Assembly: GCA_036821185.1 (NCBI GenBank)
Contig: DAISKD010000003.1
Span: 62,001 to 126,000, forward strand
DNA: 64,000 nt
Reading direction: 5' to 3'
DNA from: CALJTV01 sp036821185
GTDB lineage: Bacteria; Chloroflexota; Dehalococcoidia; GIF9; UBA5629
The translations under genes were made by a program, and so were the position numbers. Under the pieces are notes generated by a model. That model was not told the DNA's origin. It ran no database searches and saw only the letters and a list, made by a program, of their open reading frames with translations. Below, in pieces: positions 34,894 through 42,708 of this stretch (within the stretch, counting starts at the first letter, position 1; the number at the start of each line of letters is the position of its first letter).

Positions 34894-36293
34894 ATGGTAG
34901 AGGAACTGGAAAACAGGCTCAAGCCGTATAAAGGTAAGCTACCAACTTATGTCCGTCTACCTGAGGTCGGGCGTGGCAGGGTAGAGATATTGAGGGAGAT
35001 GGAAGAGCTGGCTGCTATAGAGAGGGCGAAATGGCAGAAGGGGTTTGCCTCCGGGGCGGTGTACCATGGGGATGAGGAGTACATCGATTTCCTCTGCCGT
35101 GCCTATGCCATAAGTTCCCAGAGCAACCCTCTCCATGCCGATCTCTGGCCCAGCACGGTGAAATATGAGGCGGAGATCGTTTCCATGACGGCAAACATGC
35201 TGGGGGGCGGACGTTGCTGGGGGGCAGCACCGGCGAGGATGAGATATGTGGCACGGTGACCTCCGGTGGCACCGAGAGCATCCTGCTTGCCATGAAAACT
35301 TACCGCGACTGGGCAAGGGAGAAAAGTGGTATCATGGCACCGGAGATGGTGTTGCCTTCCAGCGCCCATGCCGCTTTTGATAAGGCAGCCCAGTATTTCG
35401 GCATCAAAATTGTGCGTGTCCCTGTCGGTACCGATTTCAGGGCGGATGTGGCGGCGATGAAGGAGGCGATCACTGACAACACAGTGGTGGTGGTTGGCTC
35501 TGCGCCCAGCTTTCCCCATGGGGTCATTGACCCCATTGAAGAACTATCCGAGCTGGCCAGGGAGAGAGGGACCGGCTTTCACACCGATGCCTGTCTCGGT
35601 GGTTTCTTGCTCCCCTGGGCGGAGAGGCTGGGCTATAAGGTGCCGCCTTTCGACTTCAGGTTACCTGGTGTCACCTCTGTCTCGGTGGACACCCACAAAT
35701 ATGGTTATGCCCCCAAGGGGACCTCGGTCATACTTTATCGCGGGTGGGAACTGCGGCGCTTCCAGTATTTCAAAGTTACCGACTGGTCCGGCGGGCTTTA
35801 TGTCTCACCGACCATTGCCGGCAGCCGTCCTGGCGGTCTGATAGCGGCCTGCTGGGCGGCGATGGTCAGCATGGGGGAGAGCGGCTATCTTGAAGCCGCC
35901 AGAAGGATACTGCAGGCAGCGGATGAGATAAAGGCGGGGATCTCCAGTATAGCCGAGCTGCATATCCTAGGCGAGCCGCTGTGGAATATTGCTTTCAGTT
36001 CAGACACCCTGGACATCTACAGGGTTATGGACTTTATGAGCGGCCGCGGCTGGAGCCTTAACCCTTTGCAAAGACCGCCAGCCGTGCACATATGCGTTAC
36101 CCTCAGGCATGCTCAGGCAGGGGTAGCGGAACGGTTTATCCAGGACCTCAGGGCTGCTGTGGAGCATGTGAAGAAGAACCCTCAGCAAGAAGGTGGCATG
36201 GCGCCCATATATGGCATGGCGGCTACTATTCCTGACAGGAAGGTAGTGGCTGAGCTGCTGGACGGGTATCTGGACACACTATACTCGGTGTGA
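34894..36293 (+). pseudogene. Sphingosine-1-phosphate lyase-like PLP-dependent enzyme, one frameshift
   Basis: A PLP fold-type I enzyme of the group II decarboxylase/S1P lyase family, about 466 aa if repaired. The ATG at 34894 follows AAGGAGGAGG. N-terminal part: SNPLHADLWPSTVKYEAE. One base is missing between 35202 and 35224, a stretch with two six-G runs. The frame then continues with TSGGTESILLAMK, GFHTDACLGGFLLPW, and the PLP Lys in SVDTHKYGYAPKGTS. The HTDA...HKYGYAPKG pattern is typical of S1P lyases. It would split a phosphorylated amino-alcohol or decarboxylate an amino acid. It sits 19 bp after the FGGY gene, probably one operon. Confidence 0.8.
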
Positions 36294-36310
36294 GCGACCG
36301 GTCCTGATAG

Positions 36311-36401
<91 letters not shown>

Positions 36402-36412
36402 ATATACTATGC

Positions 36413-36499
36413 TGGCGGAGAGGGTGGGATTCGAACCCACGAGGCTCATCACCTACCGCTTTTCGAGAGCGGCTCCATAAACCACTCGGACACCTCTCC
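36413..36499 (-). tRNA. tRNA-Ser (anticodon CGA)
   Basis: Minus-strand cloverleaf of 87 nt including an encoded CCA. The acceptor GGAGAGG/CCTCTCC and the T arm are identical to the neighbouring tRNA-Ser. The anticodon stem-loop CCGCT-CTCGAAA-AGCGG gives anticodon CGA (UCG codons), with a long variable arm. It lies 11 bp upstream of tRNA-Ser(GGA), likely in one transcript. Confidence 0.95.
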
Positions 36500-36513
36500 C
36501 CGCCCGTTTTAAG

Positions 36514-36519
36514 ATTATA
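36514..36519 (-). promoter_or_regulatory. -10 element for the tRNA-Ser pair
   Basis: Minus-strand TATAAT ends 15 bp before the 5' end of tRNA-Ser(CGA); the -35 region (CTGAAA) is weak. Confidence 0.45.
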
Positions 36520-36572
36520 CAACATACGGTGGTCGATTTCAGGGCCATGCCGATTTTACTCAGCGGTTGTCG

Positions 36573-36602
36573 TTGACAATCTCTGTTAAGGTGTGCTGTA
36601 AT
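36573..36602 (+). promoter_or_regulatory. Promoter for the carboxylesterase
   Basis: TTGACA (36573-36578), an 18-bp spacer and TGTAAT (36597-36602). The start would be near 36609, about 40 nt before the ATG at 36650. Confidence 0.5.
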
Positions 36603-36649
36603 AAGCCAATTTCCCCCACCTGAGAAAAATGCAGAGGAGGCGTTGTTCA

Positions 36650-38191
36650 ATGGCTAACCCGATTGTTGAAACCGTTTATGGCAAAGTCCAGGGTATTACC
36701 GACGATGGCGTTCATGTTTTCAAGGGCATTCATTACGGGGCGTCAACTGGCGGGAAAAACCGCTTCATGCCACCTCAGCCGCCGAAGCCGTGGAAGGGAG
36801 TGAAGGAGGCTACCGAATACGGACCTTCCTGCTGGCAACCTCCTGAGGCTGTTACCAGAATGGGCTTCTGGGGGGCTACCGGTGTTGAATCTATGAGCGA
36901 GGACTGTTTGGTGCTCAATGTGTGGACGAGGGGGCTGAAGGACAACCGTAAACGTCCGGTGCTGGTGTGGATTCATGGCGGTGGTTTCCGCACCGAATCG
37001 GCAAATCATGCCCCGTTCTATAACGGTTATTTTCTGGCGAAGGCACACGATGTTGTTGTGGTTTCGGTGAACCACCGACTTGGTATCTTCGGCTACCTGC
37101 ATCTCGGTGAGATACTCGGTGAGCAATATGCTGCCTCAGGAAACAGCGGTATGCTTGACCTGGTAGAGGCGCTGAAATGGGTGCGCGACAACATTGCTGA
37201 ATTCGGTGGCGACCCAGGGAACGTTACCATTTTCGGGCAGTCGGGCGGCGGTGCCAAGGTGTCCACACTGATGGCAATGCCGGCGGCGAAAGGGTTGTTC
37301 CACCGCGCCATCGTAATGGGCGGGCCTGGGCTGCGGGTGAAGACCTCTGAGGAGGCTACAAAGCGTGCCAGAGAATTCCTTGAGGTCGTCCATGTGACGC
37401 CGCAGCGGACGCACTGGCTTCATGAACTGAAGCCGTATGTCATCTACTCAGCCTGGATGTCGCTCTCGCAAGATGTGGAGATGATGGGTGGGGATATGGC
37501 TCCGGTGGTGGATGGCAAAGTTATCCCGGCGCATCCATTTGACCCGGTGGCTGCGCCTACCGCAGCGGATGTGCCTCTCATCATCGGGACGAATAAGGAC
37601 GAATGGCTGTTCATGATGATGCGCGACCCTCTGTTTGGTAGATATAGCGAGGAGCAGATGCGACAACGGGTAGTGGCGGCGCTTTCCCAGCGCCTCAGCG
37701 ACAAGATAGCCGTGGAGAGGGCTGATGAGTTGATAGCTGGCTACCGGCGCACCCGTCCCGGTGCTACTCCCCATGATATCTTGGCTGCAATCGGCAGTGA
37801 CCGGATGCGCGTCGCCTCGATCCGTCTGGCGGAACGAAAGATAGCCGGTGGTCCTGCGCCGGTCTACATGTACCTGTTTACATGGGAAAGTGAGGTAACC
37901 GGTGGGAGGCTGAAGTCGGCGCACTCCTTCGAAATACCGTTCGTCTTCAACTACATGAATGACCCGTCGGTCCTGTTTGTAGGGAGCAAGCCTGAGCGCT
38001 TTAAGCTGGCAGCGGCGATGAGTGGGGCATGGGTGGCGTTTGGTAGAAGTGCTGACCCCAACCATAAAGATATACCCAGGTGGCCTATTTACGATACAAA
38101 AGACCGTGCCACGATGTTATTCAACATCGAAAGCAGGATAGAGAACGACCCGTTCGGTGAAGAACGCAAACTGTGGGATGGCATTATATAG
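36650..38191 (+). CDS. Type B carboxylesterase
   Basis: A 513-aa alpha/beta hydrolase of the cholinesterase/para-nitrobenzyl esterase family. The nucleophile Ser is in FGQSGGGAKVS (GxSxG), an acid residue is expected in GTNKDEWLFMM, and the catalytic His is in AHSFEIPFVF. The oxyanion loop is WIHGGGF. No signal peptide is seen, so it is cytoplasmic. The start at 36650 follows GAGGAGG by 9 nt; an in-frame ATG at 36629 precedes that site. It hydrolyses carboxylic esters; the natural substrate is unknown. Confidence 0.92.
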   Translation: MANPIVETVYGKVQGITDDGVHVFKGIHYGASTGGKNRFMPPQPPKPWKGVKEATEYGPSCWQPPEAVTRMGFWGATGVESMSEDCLVLNVWTRGLKDNRKRPVLVWIHGGGFRTESANHAPFYNGYFLAKAHDVVVVSVNHRLGIFGYLHLGEILGEQYAASGNSGMLDLVEALKWVRDNIAEFGGDPGNVTIFGQSGGGAKVSTLMAMPAAKGLFHRAIVMGGPGLRVKTSEEATKRAREFLEVVHVTPQRTHWLHELKPYVIYSAWMSLSQDVEMMGGDMAPVVDGKVIPAHPFDPVAAPTAADVPLIIGTNKDEWLFMMMRDPLFGRYSEEQMRQRVVAALSQRLSDKIAVERADELIAGYRRTRPGATPHDILAAIGSDRMRVASIRLAERKIAGGPAPVYMYLFTWESEVTGGRLKSAHSFEIPFVFNYMNDPSVLFVGSKPERFKLAAAMSGAWVAFGRSADPNHKDIPRWPIYDTKDRATMLFNIESRIENDPFGEERKLWDGII

Positions 38192-38217
38192 TGGCGAATA
38201 ATTTTTCAATGTCTTAC

Positions 38218-38233
38218 ACGAAGATGTGTTCGT
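38218..38233. promoter_or_regulatory. Dyad element upstream of the winged-helix/4Fe-4S gene
   Basis: The 16-bp sequence ACGAAGATGTGTTCGT is an imperfect inverted repeat (12 of 16 positions symmetric) 42 bp before the ATG at 38276. It is a possible operator for the helix-turn-helix protein encoded just downstream. I did not find a second copy near the paralog or the CooC-like gene. Confidence 0.25.
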
Positions 38234-38275
38234 CAACCCTTTGCTGGTGAGACAAAAATACAAGGAAGGAGATTT

Positions 38276-39349
38276 ATGAACGATATCGAAGATATCTACC
38301 GGGAGATAGCCATCAAGATAACAAAGGAGAAGAACAGGACTCTCCCCAGAGTATTGAAAAAGATTGCCAATTTAGAACAAGCCCGGATCATGCGCGAACT
38401 ACCTGGCACCGCTGAGGAAATTGCGCAAAAACTGGCAGTGGATGAGGACGCTGTACGTAAAAGCCTGCAAATATTGTACGAGCGTGGACTGGTCACGCCG
38501 GGACGGAGCCGCTGGCACCTTGTGAACAACCTGGTTCTGGTAAAAGACCTTGTGGGTTCGGCTAATCCCAAGTATGATGACGATGAGCTTTTTGACCTGC
38601 TGCGTGAGATGAGTCTTGAGGACTCAGATAATTTACCAGAGCGTATCAAGGCGGGGGAGGAGATACCGCCTGTAATACAGGGAATGAGGGTTGTACCTAA
38701 ATGGAGAACCATCAAAGATATTCCGGGCATTTTACCCATTGAAGATGTGCGCGAGATACTCAAAAATCCTCCCATAGTGGTGCATAATTGTCCCTGTCGT
38801 GTGGTATACAGGGCGAGACCTTGTAAGGGCACTGTGCCGATCGATATATGCTTGGCTACTGGAAATACAGGTCGAAGATTTCTGGAGCGTAAGGCCGGCA
38901 GGGAACTGACCTACGACGAAGCAATCGCTTTGCTGGACAAGCTGGACCAGTTCCCACTGGTGAGCACCACCGGCAACTCAAATATCATGCCTACCATACT
39001 GTGCACCTGTTGTGCCGATTGTTGTGGCCTGTTTGTTAAAGCTGCTCGAACGAAGCCAGTGCTTGGGCAGGTACCGTATGCCAAGAGCCGCTTTGTAGTC
39101 CAGGATGATCCGGAACAGTGCATTGGCTGTGGAACTTGTGCCGATAACAGGTGTCCGGTGGGTGCCATCACCATGAAGTATTTCCCGGAATTCGGCGGCG
39201 AACGTTCATATACTGATGTTGATGAGTGTATTGGCTGTGGTCTGTGTGTGCTCACCTGCCCCAGTGAAGCCCGCAAAATGAAGCTGGTACGACCGCCTGA
39301 GCATATACCGTCACCGGCATCTATCTTTGACAGTCTAGCATCGCGGTGA
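38276..39349 (+). CDS. Winged-helix plus 4Fe-4S ferredoxin-domain protein (copy A)
   Basis: A 357-aa protein. Residues about 25-85 look like a winged helix-turn-helix (ARIMRELPGTAEEIAQKLAV, ERGLVTPGRSRW). A central region holds unusual cysteines: CPC at 172-174, Cys183, Cys192, and a cluster C243, C245, C246, C249, C250. Two ferredoxin clusters follow: C282-C285-C288-C293 (CIGCGTCADNRCP) and C318-C321-C324-C328 (CIGCGLCVLTCP). It ends with RPPEH. AAGGAGAT precedes the ATG. The combination suggests a redox- or metal-responsive DNA-binding Fe-S protein, or an electron carrier with a regulatory domain. I do not recognise a named family. A same-length paralog is convergent at 39442. Confidence 0.8.
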   Translation: MNDIEDIYREIAIKITKEKNRTLPRVLKKIANLEQARIMRELPGTAEEIAQKLAVDEDAVRKSLQILYERGLVTPGRSRWHLVNNLVLVKDLVGSANPKYDDDELFDLLREMSLEDSDNLPERIKAGEEIPPVIQGMRVVPKWRTIKDIPGILPIEDVREILKNPPIVVHNCPCRVVYRARPCKGTVPIDICLATGNTGRRFLERKAGRELTYDEAIALLDKLDQFPLVSTTGNSNIMPTILCTCCADCCGLFVKAARTKPVLGQVPYAKSRFVVQDDPEQCIGCGTCADNRCPVGAITMKYFPEFGGERSYTDVDECIGCGLCVLTCPSEARKMKLVRPPEHIPSPASIFDSLASR

Positions 39350-39441
39350 GTTCTGTAGCGGCAAGCGTACTAGCGCACAATACTGACCGTGCGGTTTATG
39401 ATTACGGTGGCCTGCGCCAGGTGCTGGTCTTGCTTTCTAGG

Positions 39442-40515
39442 CTAAGTACCGGTATCAGCCCAGAAGGTGCGGCCTAGCTCCGTGGGGACGTGCTCCGGGG
39501 GGCGGACCAGTTTCATGGAGCGGGCGTTAGCGGGACAGGTGATGACGCAACTGCCACAGCCCATACATCTCTCGGCATCGATAAAGGCTCGCTCGGCACC
39601 AAATTCAGGATAGTACTTCATCTGTGCTGCTCCGAACTGGCATCTCTTTGTCGCGCAGACTTTGCAGGCGCGGCACTTTGCCGGGTCGACAGTAGCTACA
39701 AAGCGGCTCGGCGCGTGCGTTTTCTGGAAGCTAATGCTAACTGTGCCGTTCTCAATATAGGGCTTCAGCACGTCGCAACAGTCCGAATGGCAATTGCACA
39801 ACAGCAGACTAACATCCCTGACATTGGGGGTCAGGTGGATGACGGGGTACTTGTCCATCTTGTCCACCAGTTCCAATGCCTCCTCGTAGGTCAGTTCTCT
39901 GGCGCATTTCCTATCGCGGATGTTGAACTCGGCAGTCCTGCCGAAAATTATGCAGCATTCATCAGGGATGCCGCATTCCCGATCACTGTTGATTCTTTTG
40001 CAAGCGCAGTGGACCACTCCTATTGGTGTGTGTGCTTTTAATATCTCCCTTACATCCTCAAAGGGCAATACCCCCTCGACATCCTTGATCGATTTCCATC
40101 TGGGGACAATTCTCCCCGTGGGCGGACCCTCCCGTGTAGCCCGTATTCTCATTCTCTCAGGGCTTTCTTCCGCAAGGAGCTGTCTCCATAGAGCGAAGTA
40201 CTCTGGTCCGAGTTCGGCATCAAACTTGGTATTGTTTTGCATATCGTGCAGTTGCCCTTCAGAGCGGGCCATTCTAGGTCCTCGTCTGGTGAGCACAACC
40301 AGCCCTTTTTCCACCAGTTCCTGTATATGCCTGTCTACGGTTTCTTTGTCCATATTTAACTTCTTGGCTATCTCTTCAGAGGGGAGTGGTAGCTCGCGCA
40401 CTATCCTAGCTTGCTCTGGCGTAGCCAATTTTGCCAGTATCCGTTGCATTGTCTCTGAGTGCCCCATGTTCATCATAGCCGCCAGCTCTTTGTAAATCGG
40501 GTCAATCTGACTCAT
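39442..40515 (-). CDS. Winged-helix plus 4Fe-4S ferredoxin-domain protein (copy B)
   Basis: A 357-aa paralog of copy A with the same order: winged helix (ARIVRELPLPSEEIAKKLNM, VEKGLVVLTRRGP), central Cys region (HCACKR, then DECCIIFG), the CNCHSDCC cluster, two ferredoxin motifs (CRACKVCATKRCQ, CMGCGSCVITCP) and the RPPEH end. In the first ferredoxin motif the residue after the last Cys is Gln instead of Pro. GGGGAGG lies 7 nt before the ATG at 40515; the longer reading from 40656 runs into the CooC-like gene and is rejected. It follows the CooC-like gene by 4 nt, so the two are co-transcribed. Confidence 0.8.
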   Translation of the reverse strand: MSQIDPIYKELAAMMNMGHSETMQRILAKLATPEQARIVRELPLPSEEIAKKLNMDKETVDRHIQELVEKGLVVLTRRGPRMARSEGQLHDMQNNTKFDAELGPEYFALWRQLLAEESPERMRIRATREGPPTGRIVPRWKSIKDVEGVLPFEDVREILKAHTPIGVVHCACKRINSDRECGIPDECCIIFGRTAEFNIRDRKCARELTYEEALELVDKMDKYPVIHLTPNVRDVSLLLCNCHSDCCDVLKPYIENGTVSISFQKTHAPSRFVATVDPAKCRACKVCATKRCQFGAAQMKYYPEFGAERAFIDAERCMGCGSCVITCPANARSMKLVRPPEHVPTELGRTFWADTGT

Positions 40516-40519
40516 GTTT

Positions 40520-41443
40520 TTACCTCCCCTCACCCAACAATAGAGTGATGATTGTCTGAATATCTCCTGTTGCCTTGGAATCGCCCAGAGGTGCACCTTC
40601 GAAGCCAGCCTCGTTAAGCTGTGGGTCAAAGTACACCGTCCCCAGAGACTTAACACTTCTCTTGTTAAGTTCCTCTATCATCTTTTGTTCCACTTTTTCT
40701 GACGGCACCTTGTTAAGAATGGCTTTAACTCTGACTATACCCATACCCTCAGCCATATAGCATATCTTTTCGGCAAGCGTCATGGATTCAAAAGACGGTT
40801 CGACTATCACCAGCACCGTGTCCACATTTCTTTCCACCCCACGCCCAAAGCTCTCGATGCCCGCCTCCATATCTACGAGCACAATCTCTTTCTCGCCGAC
40901 GACGAGTTTTCCCATTAAGTCCCGTGTCATGTCAGCTATTGAACAAGCGCAGCCCTGGAATGGATCCTGGATCTTGCCGACTGTGAGAAGTTTAAGACCA
41001 TCACGGTTGAGGAGGTACTGTGCGGGGATGTCCGGTATTGTAATTTGCTCACGCTGCAGCCATTTTGAATCGGACTTGCGGCGGCTACGCGAAGGGAAGC
41101 GGCTCAGGAGCGTCATCAGGGGCTTCGGTTCTTTGTCGAGGCCAAACAATCGGTAGAGTCCGGGGTTAGATTCATCGGTATCTATAACTAATACGCTGTA
41201 CCCTTTGCTTCTCAGTGCGTTAGCTATAAGGGCAACTATTGTACTTTTGCCAGCGCCTCCCTTACCGCATACAGCTATCTTCTTGACAGGACCCTCGCTT
41301 GCCGCATGAGATCTCAGGTAAGCCCTTATCTTTTTGGAGGCTTCAACCATTTCCTGTTCGGTTACTGCCGAGCACATACCGCAATCAATGCACCCGTCAT
41401 CATCGTAGAAAGCCGCCTCCATTGGACAGTGAAATACGCCCAT
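40520..41443 (-). CDS. CooC/MinD-like ATPase with N-terminal Cys motif
   Basis: A 307-aa deviant-Walker P-loop ATPase. The P-loop GKGGAGKST is at residues 60-68, VLVIDTDESNPGL is the A' motif, and VLVDMEAGIESFGRG is the switch/Walker B region. GCACSIADMTR holds a CxC motif like the metal-binding CxC of CooC nickel-insertion factors for CO dehydrogenase. Upstream of the P-loop an unusual Cys6 plus C18-x2-C21-x2-C24 (CIDCGMC) could bind a 4Fe-4S cluster. GGAGGG precedes the ATG. As the first gene of a two-gene operon with the winged-helix/Fe-S protein B it may load metal or a cluster into that protein, or into a CODH/ACS-type enzyme elsewhere. Confidence 0.8.
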   Translation of the reverse strand: MGVFHCPMEAAFYDDDGCIDCGMCSAVTEQEMVEASKKIRAYLRSHAASEGPVKKIAVCGKGGAGKSTIVALIANALRSKGYSVLVIDTDESNPGLYRLFGLDKEPKPLMTLLSRFPSRSRRKSDSKWLQREQITIPDIPAQYLLNRDGLKLLTVGKIQDPFQGCACSIADMTRDLMGKLVVGEKEIVLVDMEAGIESFGRGVERNVDTVLVIVEPSFESMTLAEKICYMAEGMGIVRVKAILNKVPSEKVEQKMIEELNKRSVKSLGTVYFDPQLNEAGFEGAPLGDSKATGDIQTIITLLLGEGR

Positions 41444-41596
41444 GCTGCTTTTCCCTCCGAGTCTTTTACTTGTTCAAATTGCTAATCTGCGCTCCGACCG
41501 GCTGTACCGATTGCCGTCCCTTGTTGTTCTACGGCGCCCGATAGGCTCATTGGAACCGGGAATACATTTAGGCGGATGGGCTGCTTTCATTTCAGC

Positions 41597-41625
41597 ATTC
41601 TATTAGGCCCTCGGCTGTTTGTCAA
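41597..41625 (-). promoter_or_regulatory. Sigma70 promoter for the CooC-like operon
   Basis: Minus-strand TTGACA (41620-41625), a 17-bp spacer and TAGAAT (41597-41602). The start is near 41590, giving a leader of about 147 nt before the ATG at 41443, long for this genome and a possible site of regulation. Confidence 0.7.
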
Positions 41626-41706
41626 GACACCATTAAGCTAGGGCCAGTGAGTCCTGGTTGTAGCTACAGGTTAGATTTGCTGACAGAAAGTCTTTCTCAA
41701 AAATCG

Positions 41707-41735
41707 TTGACGAATATGGCTGGTACTGCTATAGT
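41707..41735 (+). promoter_or_regulatory. Sigma70 promoter for the UPF0489 gene
   Basis: TTGACG (41707-41712), a 17-bp spacer and TATAGT (41730-41735), with TGC just before the -10 (extended -10). The start is near 41742. This lies downstream of the in-frame GTG at 41647 and ATG at 41716, so translation must begin at 41770. Confidence 0.7.
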
Positions 41736-41769
41736 GGGAATTGGAGTGAGCAACTATCGGCTAAGGAAG

Positions 41770-42477
41770 ATGCGCTTCTTAGATTTAGACTTGGACTTTT
41801 TCCTGAACGAGGAAGTTTGCTGCGATGGATGCGGTGGTAGCAGGTCAGAGTTGAAGCACAAGCCGTGGAGTGCCGCCAGGGTGCGGCGATTTCTTGAGGG
41901 CAGGTGTGGACTTTCAATTGATGCCCCGGTGCCAGGGCGTACGGTGGAGACTCATGATAGGGCACTCGACTTCTGGCGTATGCTCATTGAATCTGGCAAG
42001 CTCAGGGTGCCATTCGAGGTGGTACATGTAGACGCTCACCCGGATATTTGTGTAGTTGATGGGCTGTACCTAAAATCGGGGTTTCTGTATGTGGACTGTG
42101 AATGTGGGCTTGCAGTGCTTGGGAGGAAAAAAGTTCACCCCGGCAACTATTTAACTTTTGCTGTCATCTTCGGGTGGTTGGGCTCAATCGTGTGGGTCAC
42201 CCCTGGCAGGTACTTGAAAGACACACCCCGATGGTGGAATGGCGATGCGAGGTCTGGCACAATGCAGCTTGACAATGGAGGGAGCAAGAGCTTATCTATT
42301 CGAGTCCTAGCCATGGGGGAAAAGGGACGCTGCATTGGGTACACGATGTTGTCCTGGCACAAATTTAAGACGAGTGAACCGTTTGACTATATTGTGCTAA
42401 GCAGGTCACCTGAGTCCACCCCGTCTGAAAGTAATGCATTGGTCTCTGTCATTGAGGGATATATAAAGCAGACATGA
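41770..42477 (+). CDS. UPF0489 (peptide-arginase-like) protein
   Basis: A 235-aa protein. Three blocks match UPF0489: FLDLDLDFFLN at the N-terminus, the arginase-type metal motif VVHVDAHPDI (about residues 102-111), and HPGNYLTFA with the C-terminal FDYIVLSRSPESTP. In RiPP pathways UPF0489 members act as peptide arginases that turn Arg into ornithine; others have no known role. A small Cys cluster (CCDGCGG) follows the first block. The start at 41770 is set by the promoter; AAGGAAG directly abuts the ATG. It stands alone, with base usage that looks more AT-rich than nearby genes, so transfer is possible. No RiPP maturation radical-SAM gene is nearby. Confidence 0.75.
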   Translation: MRFLDLDLDFFLNEEVCCDGCGGSRSELKHKPWSAARVRRFLEGRCGLSIDAPVPGRTVETHDRALDFWRMLIESGKLRVPFEVVHVDAHPDICVVDGLYLKSGFLYVDCECGLAVLGRKKVHPGNYLTFAVIFGWLGSIVWVTPGRYLKDTPRWWNGDARSGTMQLDNGGSKSLSIRVLAMGEKGRCIGYTMLSWHKFKTSEPFDYIVLSRSPESTPSESNALVSVIEGYIKQT

Positions 42478-42600
42478 TTGGATGCGGGGCAAAAAGCGAG
42501 TTCATTTAGCTTATCAGAACTAAAGTAAGTGCGTACGCTGAAGTGAAATCGCTCGGGATTAACGCTATGTATTGCAGGTTGGTGAACATCGGAGGTTAAG

Positions 42601-42708
42601 ATGTTAAGGCAATTCCTGTTAACTATGGCGATATCTGCAGGGGCTTTTGTTGTGTGTTGGGATAGGAATGCGCGTTTTCATTGCTTTATGAGGTGGCAGC
42701 CAGTCTGA
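42601..42708 (+). CDS. Possible 35-aa peptide downstream of the UPF0489 gene
   Basis: ATG at 42601 is preceded by GGAGGT (42591-42596). The reading encodes 35 residues beginning MLRQFLLTMAISAG, a short hydrophobic stretch, then a tail with Arg residues (DRNARFHC, FMRWQPV). It lies 123 bp after the UPF0489 stop, with no strong promoter of its own. It might be a small membrane peptide or a modified-peptide precursor. Its last 23 bp overlap the 3' end of an antisense CoA-transferase pseudogene, which lowers confidence. Confidence 0.3.
   Translation: MLRQFLLTMAISAGAFVVCWDRNARFHCFMRWQPV

Noticed and set aside
41647..41769. Upstream starts (GTG 41647, ATG 41716) for the UPF0489 gene
   Set aside because: A TTGACG-N17-TATAGT promoter lies at 41707-41735, so transcripts start beyond these codons.
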